DNA of 9,599 nt from an uncultured Spirochaetales bacterium (GTDB taxonomy: Bacteria; Spirochaetota; Spirochaetia; Sphaerochaetales; Sphaerochaetaceae), in the NCBI GenBank assembly GCA_934247875.1, contig CAKQJZ010000079.1, forward strand, positions 1 to 9,599. Reading direction: 5' to 3'. Each line of letters begins with the position of its first letter. The first letter of the stretch is position 1. The position numbers were made by a program, and so were the translations under genes. The notes under the pieces are model-generated. The model saw only the letters and a list, made by a program, of their open reading frames with translations, had not been told where the DNA came from and did no database searches. This document shows, piece by piece, positions 5,580 through 9,599 of this stretch.

Positions 5580-6179
5580 ATGCCAAAAAAAGTAGATAAA
5601 GACGAGAGAAAAGAAATCATTCTGAATACAGCTTTAAAGCTATTTGCTAAAGAGGGTTATAGAGATACAAACCTCTCAAGGATAGCTGAGGAGAGTGGTA
5701 TCTCACGTCCTACAGTTTATCAATATTTCAGTGATAAGAATGATATCTACTACTACGCTGTTAAGCTTGTTACAGGGCGTATGTTTGAGCGCTATAGCAA
5801 AGAAGCGTGGGCTGATGATGGCAAAGATGAGATAGATAAGATTCTCTTCATTGTTGATGATGCACTCACTTATGCGACTAAGAACTCAAGCTCTATTTCC
5901 AACCTTATGGAATATATGATAGGGGAGAGAAAGAGAGGTGTGGACTTTGCAGAAGTGATTGCTCATAGAACTGCGAAGCTTACAATTCTGATCAAGAGAC
6001 TGCTGCGTAATGGAATTGCTAACGGCCACATTATAGAGTGTGATGTTGATGAAGTTGGACGCAATGTCTTCAACTTGATTGAATCATGCTGCTTCCAAGT
6101 TGGCATCTATCGTACTTTTGAGAAAGATGCAGCGATTGCATTAATTGAAGATTATCTGAATTTCTATCGTGTGAAGTAG
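5580..6179 (+). CDS. TetR/AcrR-family transcriptional regulator
   Basis: 199 aa, normal TetR length. The N-terminal DNA-binding domain (about 8-55) has the classic pattern IILNTALKLFAKEGYRDTNL followed by the recognition region RIAEESGISRPTVYQYFSDKNDIYYYAV. The C-terminal ligand and dimerisation domain (about 60-199) is not recognisable to a subfamily; it has Cys170-Cys171 (ESCCF). The ligand and target are unknown. No transporter or enzyme lies divergently next to it: it sits downstream of argF and upstream of clpB, all on the same strand. It may regulate itself or a distant gene. No Shine-Dalgarno precedes the ATG, and a promoter lies within 40 bases. Confidence 0.9.
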   Translation: MPKKVDKDERKEIILNTALKLFAKEGYRDTNLSRIAEESGISRPTVYQYFSDKNDIYYYAVKLVTGRMFERYSKEAWADDGKDEIDKILFIVDDALTYATKNSSSISNLMEYMIGERKRGVDFAEVIAHRTAKLTILIKRLLRNGIANGHIIECDVDEVGRNVFNLIESCCFQVGIYRTFEKDAAIALIEDYLNFYRVK

Positions 6180-6202
6180 CTTATCTCTTTTTGTGATAAA
6201 AG

Positions 6203-6225
6203 AATAAACATATTATGTTATTTTT
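6203..6225 (+). terminator. Weak AT-rich terminator candidate after tetR
   Basis: AACAT (6207-6211) pairs with ATGTT (6215-6219), extended by AAT (6203-6205) with ATT (6220-6222) around one bulged A, and followed by T to 6225. Only one G-C pair is present, so termination would be inefficient. Confidence 0.3.
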
Positions 6226-6240
6226 CTTTGCCTTTTTCTC

Positions 6241-6269
6241 TTAACGATTTTCCAATTCATTATTATATT
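6241..6269 (+). promoter_or_regulatory. Candidate clpB promoter
   Basis: TTAACG (6241-6246, 4/6) and TATATT (6264-6269, 5/6) are spaced by 17 bases, with a start near 6276 and a leader of about 40 bases. I found no CIRCE element (TTAGCACTC-N9-GAGTGCTAA) and no sigma-32-like CCCCAT box in 6180-6314, so heat-shock control is not evident. Confidence 0.4.
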
Positions 6270-6314
6270 ACTTTCAGTGTTTGAAATGACTTCTGATTAT
6301 ATTGGAGGTTAAAA

Positions 6315-8885
6315 ATGAATTTCGATAAATTTACTATTAAAATGCAAGAGGCAATTGAAAGTGCTGTCACTCTTGCAGAATCAAATCAGAACAGCGAAGT
6401 TATTCCAGCTCATATACTGAAAGCACTTACAGAGCAAAAGGACGGAGTACTAAGACCTCTATTTGAGAAGCTTGGCGTCTCTCCTGATAGTGTTATATCA
6501 GCAATGGATGGAATAATTGCTAAGCTCCCTAAAGCTTATGGAGATACTCAGAAGAACTTCTCACGTTCTGCTGCCAGAATCCTCAATGCATGTGATAAGA
6601 GCGCAGCTGAATTCAAAGATGAATATGTTTCAGCAGAGCATTTCCTTCTCTCATTGATTACAGATGAGTGTGAAGAGAAAGATGCGCTTATACGCTTAGG
6701 CGTCACTAAAGATTCAGTACTCTCAGCACTTAAGAGCATCAGGGGCAATCAGAGAATAACAAACCAGGATCCTGAGAACAGTTACCAGGTCCTTGATAAA
6801 TATTGCAAGGATTTAACTAAGCTTGCTCGAGAAGATAAGCTTGATCCAGTAATTGGACGAGATGAAGAGATCAGAAGAGTTATGCAGGTTCTTTGCAGAA
6901 GAACTAAGAATAACCCTGTATTGATAGGTGAGCCAGGTGTTGGTAAGACTGCTATAGTTGAAGGACTTGCAGAAAGAATCGCTAAAGGCGATGTCCCAGA
7001 GTCTCTCTCTGATAAGCGTCTACTGTCTCTTGATATTGGTTCGCTCATTGCTGGCGCTAAGTTCAGAGGTGAGTTTGAAGAAAGACTTAAAGGCGTAATC
7101 AATGAAGTCACAAAGAGCGAGGGAAGAATAATTCTCTTTATCGATGAGCTTCATACTATTGTTGGTGCTGGTGCCTCAGAAGGCAGTACAGATGCGTCTA
7201 ACCTGATTAAGCCTGCACTTGCAAGAGGCGAGCTTCATGCAATTGGCGCTACAACGCTTGATGAGTACAGAAAGTACATTGAGAGTGATAAGGCACTCGA
7301 GAGAAGATTCCAGCCTGTATATACTAAGGAGCCTTCTGTTGAGGATACTATATCTATTCTCAGAGGATTAAAGCCTAAGTATGAGCTTCATCATGGTGTA
7401 AGAATCAAGGATGAGGCACTTGTCGCAGCTGCAACTCTATCAGATAGATACCTGACTAACAGATTCCTTCCTGATAAGGCTATTGACCTTGTCGATGAGG
7501 CTGCAAGCCAGATCAAGATGGAGATTGAGAGCCAGCCAGTAGAAATCGATCAGCTTCAGAGAAAGATGCTGCAGCTCAATATTGAGAAGCAAGCACTCTC
7601 CAGAGAGGATGATGAGGCTTCTAAGGAAAGACTCAAGAAGCTTGAAGCAGAGCTTGCTGATTATCAGAGCAAGTATGATGCAATGCACCTTGAGTGGCAG
7701 AATGAGAGAGGCGCTATTCTCGCTTTAAGAGAGAAGAAAGCCGAACTAGAGAAGCTCCAGAGTCAGGAAGCTGCTGCAGAGCGAGATGGAGACTTGAGCA
7801 CAGCTGCTATGATCAAGCATGGTAAGATGCCAGCGCTTAAGAAAGAGATTGCGGATGCTGAGGCTAAAGTCAACAACTTTACAGGTGAAGATGGCAGACT
7901 CTTGAGAGAGGAAGTCACTGAGGATGATATTGCTAGAATAGTATCTCTTTGGACAGGTGTTCCTGTTGCTAAGATGATGAGCTCTGAGATGCAGAAATAT
8001 GTAAATCTTGAAGCTACACTCTCTAAGGAGGTCATTGGTCAGGAAGAGGCTATTAAGGCTGTAAGCAATGCAATAAGACGTAATAAGGCTGGTATAAGCG
8101 ATGAACATAGACCACTTGGTTCGTTCTTGTTCGCAGGTCCTACTGGTGTAGGTAAGACACTTCTTGCTAAGGTCTTGGCAGAGTTCTTGTTTGATGATGA
8201 GAAAGCTCTTACCAGAATTGATATGAGTGAGTATATGGAAAAGTACTCAGTCTCTCGTTTGATTGGAGCGCCTCCAGGATATGTAGGCTATGACCAGGGT
8301 GGACAGCTGACAGAAGTAGTCAGAAGAAGACCTTATTCTGTCATACTCTTTGATGAGATTGAAAAGGCTCATCCAGATGTATTCAATATTCTTCTCCAGG
8401 TATTGGATGATGGTAGACTTACAGATGGACAGGGCAGAGTAGTAGACTTTACTAATACAATCATCATCATGACATCTAACCTTGGAAGTGAGTATATTCT
8501 CAAGGATCCAGCTAATGCTAAGAGTGCTGTTATGGAGACTATCCACCACGCATTCAAGCCTGAGTTCATCAATAGAATCGATGAGATTGTAATCTTCAAT
8601 CCACTTGGAGAGAAAGAGATCAAGTCTATTGTACACTTGCAGCTTGGCATTCTTCAGAAGAGACTCGAGAAGAAGGGCTATTCATTTGCTTGGGATGATA
8701 GTGTTGAAGCATATATTGCTGAAGCAGGCTTTGATCCATCATTTGGTGCAAGACCTATCAGAAGATGCATTCAGAATGATCTTGAGAACGAGCTTTCAAA
8801 AGAGCTGCTCTCTGGTAAGCTTCTGACATCTAAGACGATTTATGCAACTGTCAAGGATTCAAAGATCATAATTACCTCTAAGTAA
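6315..8885 (+). CDS. clpB: ATP-dependent chaperone/disaggregase ClpB
   Basis: Hexameric cytoplasmic AAA+ machine that works with DnaK to pull polypeptides out of aggregates. Its 856 aa match E. coli ClpB (857). In order: N-domain with two Clp repeats (about 1-145); NBD1 with Walker A GEPGVGKT (205-212), pore loop GAKFRG (247-252), Walker B LFIDE (274-278) and arginine pair R330/R331; coiled-coil middle domain (about 405-525), which marks ClpB rather than ClpA or ClpX; NBD2 with Walker A GPTGVGKT (608-615), pore loop GYVG (655-658), Walker B ILFDE (677-681) and FINRIDEI (751-758); C-terminal domain with GARPIRR (811-817). There is no ClpP-binding IGF loop in the usual place, as expected. GGAGG (6304-6308) lies 6 bases before the ATG. 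The last 27 bases overlap the end of the convergent nucleotidyltransferase gene. Confidence 0.97.
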   Translation: MNFDKFTIKMQEAIESAVTLAESNQNSEVIPAHILKALTEQKDGVLRPLFEKLGVSPDSVISAMDGIIAKLPKAYGDTQKNFSRSAARILNACDKSAAEFKDEYVSAEHFLLSLITDECEEKDALIRLGVTKDSVLSALKSIRGNQRITNQDPENSYQVLDKYCKDLTKLAREDKLDPVIGRDEEIRRVMQVLCRRTKNNPVLIGEPGVGKTAIVEGLAERIAKGDVPESLSDKRLLSLDIGSLIAGAKFRGEFEERLKGVINEVTKSEGRIILFIDELHTIVGAGASEGSTDASNLIKPALARGELHAIGATTLDEYRKYIESDKALERRFQPVYTKEPSVEDTISILRGLKPKYELHHGVRIKDEALVAAATLSDRYLTNRFLPDKAIDLVDEAASQIKMEIESQPVEIDQLQRKMLQLNIEKQALSREDDEASKERLKKLEAELADYQSKYDAMHLEWQNERGAILALREKKAELEKLQSQEAAAERDGDLSTAAMIKHGKMPALKKEIADAEAKVNNFTGEDGRLLREEVTEDDIARIVSLWTGVPVAKMMSSEMQKYVNLEATLSKEVIGQEEAIKAVSNAIRRNKAGISDEHRPLGSFLFAGPTGVGKTLLAKVLAEFLFDDEKALTRIDMSEYMEKYSVSRLIGAPPGYVGYDQGGQLTEVVRRRPYSVILFDEIEKAHPDVFNILLQVLDDGRLTDGQGRVVDFTNTIIIMTSNLGSEYILKDPANAKSAVMETIHHAFKPEFINRIDEIVIFNPLGEKEIKSIVHLQLGILQKRLEKKGYSFAWDDSVEAYIAEAGFDPSFGARPIRRCIQNDLENELSKELLSGKLLTSKTIYATVKDSKIIITSK

Positions 8886-9419
8886 TGCGCTATAACGCTC
8901 TTTGGTGTCTATATCAAAGACAGTGCCAATAGAGCATTGTATTAGAGTTGGCAAAACCATTTTATTGAATTCTTTCATAGTACCGGGGAAGGCGATGAGC
9001 TTTTCCCGGTATTCTTTTCTATAAGCAATCGGATGCCCTGGCGTCTCATTATATTGCGCGCGCGCAGCATCATTCTCTTTTAGTGCGCTATATACAGCTT
9101 CAATGTCGCTTCTTCTCAAAAGCGGAAGATCTCCTGTAATGAATGCAAAGTCATCGTCTTCTGCTTTTTCAAGTCCGCACTTTATAGAGCTTAGCTGACC
9201 TTTCATATACTCTTCATTGATAGCAATATCTGCATCATAGCTGCTGACTATAGGCAGAAGAGATTCTTTATCGTGTCCTAGCACAACGATAGTCTTATCT
9301 GATGATGGAATTGCATTCTTGAGAACATGCTCTATTATTCTCCATCCATCAAACTCAAGAAGAAGCTTATTTACTCCCATTCTGGATGAGAGTCCTGCTG
9401 CAAGTATTATCGTTGTCAT
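8859..9419 (-). CDS. MocA/MobA-like nucleotidyltransferase (NTP_transf_3 family)
   Basis: A 186-aa single-domain nucleotidyltransferase of the type that forms molybdopterin dinucleotide cofactors. Motifs: nucleotide-binding LAAGLSSRMG with K18 (6-18), GQLSSIK (74-80), metal-binding GDLPLL (96-101), GHP (128-130) and the C-terminal DIDT (169-172). The GHP and DIDT pattern fits the MocA (molybdenum cofactor cytidylyltransferase) branch better than MobA. No molybdoenzyme or cofactor-synthesis gene is in the window, so the substrate is uncertain, and related family members act on other nucleotides or sugars. Its stop (TGA, 8859-8861 on the complement) lies inside clpB. Upstream only AGG precedes the ATG at 5 bases, and a -10-like TAGAAT ends 7 bases before it, suggesting a leaderless message. 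Confidence 0.85.
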   Translation of the reverse strand: MTTIILAAGLSSRMGVNKLLLEFDGWRIIEHVLKNAIPSSDKTIVVLGHDKESLLPIVSSYDADIAINEEYMKGQLSSIKCGLEKAEDDDFAFITGDLPLLRRSDIEAVYSALKENDAARAQYNETPGHPIAYRKEYREKLIAFPGTMKEFNKMVLPTLIQCSIGTVFDIDTKERYSALLRGNYDL

Positions 9420-9426
9420 AAAACCT

Positions 9427-9432
9427 ATTCTA
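9427..9432 (-). promoter_or_regulatory. -10 element of the nucleotidyltransferase gene
   Basis: On the minus strand TAGAAT (5/6 consensus) ends 7 bases before the ATG at 9419. No good -35 is visible 16-18 bases upstream. Transcription would begin at or beside the start codon. Confidence 0.4.
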
Positions 9433-9452
9433 GCATATAGCGGTGATTGTAT

Positions 9453-9458
9453 TATAAT
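9453..9458 (+). promoter_or_regulatory. -10 element of the terminal small ORF
   Basis: A perfect TATAAT on the plus strand ends 6 bases before the ATG at 9465, divergent from the nucleotidyltransferase promoter. A matching -35 is not evident. Confidence 0.4.
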
Positions 9459-9464
9459 GAAGAC

Positions 9465-9548
9465 ATGAGAAATAGAAGAGATCTTAAAAGAGCAATTGCT
9501 CTATTTGATAACGTTAAAGCTCACCCGTCTTCCGGCGTAGTACTATGA
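9465..9548 (+). CDS. Small hypothetical ORF (27 codons), possibly a leader peptide
   Basis: Starts MRNRRDLKRAIALFD and ends SSGVVL before TGA at 9546-9548. I do not recognise it. It is supported only by a perfect -10 directly upstream and by its position: a terminator-like hairpin starts within its last codons. Four of its first nine residues are arginine. It has no Shine-Dalgarno. It could be a short leader peptide for a gene beyond the window, the start of a gene broken by the TGA, or chance. The same frame stays open for 17 codons after the stop to the window edge, which is not statistically notable. Confidence 0.3.
   Translation: MRNRRDLKRAIALFDNVKAHPSSGVVL
9489..9502. repeat. 14-bp perfect palindrome AGAGCAATTGCTCT
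   Basis: A perfect palindrome 25 bases after the start of the small ORF and about 30 bases beyond the predicted -10. It could be an operator downstream of the promoter, or a hairpin in the RNA with a small loop. Confidence 0.4.
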
Positions 9549-9568
9549 AAGTTCCGGAGTAAATTTTT
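9530..9568 (+). terminator. Terminator-like hairpin after the small ORF
   Basis: TTCCGG (9530-9535) pairs with CCGGAG (9554-9559), 6 bp with one T-G wobble and an 18-base loop, followed by TAAA and five T (9564-9568). The gap before the T run makes it a modest candidate; the stem spans the small ORF's last codons and its stop. Confidence 0.4.
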
Positions 9569-9599
9569 CCCTATCCCCCAATACCCTAGATTTTCACAT

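Noticed and set aside
6181..6199. Hairpin TTATC/GATAA after tetR as a terminator
   Set aside because: Only a 5-bp stem and no T run follows on either strand; the AT-rich hairpin at 6203-6225 is a better, though weak, candidate.
8247..8636. 129-codon minus-strand frame inside clpB
   Set aside because: It lies opposite the conserved second AAA+ domain of ClpB; the composition is that of a reverse-strand shadow.
8905..8926. TCTTTG/CAAAGA hairpin as a terminator for clpB
   Set aside because: The stem is 6 bp with a 10-base loop, has no T run and lies within the convergent coding region.
9546..9599. Read-through or selenocysteine at the TGA of the small ORF
   Set aside because: The frame stays open for 17 codons after the TGA, but this is expected by chance about half the time, and the context matches no known selenoprotein.

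Overview
The window looks like a chromosomal stretch of a low-GC (about 40% by eye) bacterium, most likely a spirochaete close to the Sphaerochaeta/Treponema group. The clue is the N-terminus of the substrate-binding protein: a signal peptide ending in a 'LFANGSKES' type junction without a lipobox cysteine, a style I associate with spirochaete binding proteins. This assignment is an inference from style and gene content; no rRNA or tRNA is present to confirm it. There are no mobile elements, CRISPR arrays or obvious foreign segments.

Layout. Positions 1-150 hold the unassigned tail of something upstream and an intrinsic terminator. Next comes a D-/L-methionine ABC importer: metN (ATPase) and metI (permease) overlap by 4 bases and end in a strong terminator. 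metQ (binding protein) follows as a separate unit with its own promoter. A 20-codon reading frame with a strong ribosome binding site lies between that promoter and metQ. Its product, MKYSFNSYMCMSSMMMPNWA, has six methionines including a Met-Met-Met run, so it looks like the leader peptide of a methionine-sensing attenuator. After metQ come rmuC (inner-membrane-anchored coiled-coil protein of the DNA recombination/limiting family), a solitary ornithine carbamoyltransferase gene, a TetR-family regulator, clpB (disaggregase), and, convergent with clpB and overlapping its 3' end, a MocA/MobA-like nucleotidyltransferase. The last 180 bases hold a divergent promoter region, a 27-codon reading frame and a terminator-like hairpin.

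How the genes relate. MetN, MetI and MetQ form one transporter: MetQ captures methionine in the periplasm, MetI is the channel, and MetN powers it and carries a C-terminal NIL domain for feedback by methionine. The other genes appear to be independent transcription units of housekeeping type.

Two regulatory themes stand out. First, methionine uptake shows no SAM riboswitch or T-box that I can recognise; instead there is the Met-rich leader before metQ and a duplicated palindrome flanking the metN promoter. Second, the genes fall into two classes of translation start. metI, the leader ORF, metQ, argF and clpB have clear Shine-Dalgarno sequences. metN, rmuC, tetR, the nucleotidyltransferase and the terminal small ORF lack a good one and have a -10-like hexamer only 6-11 bases before the ATG, which predicts leaderless or nearly leaderless mRNAs.
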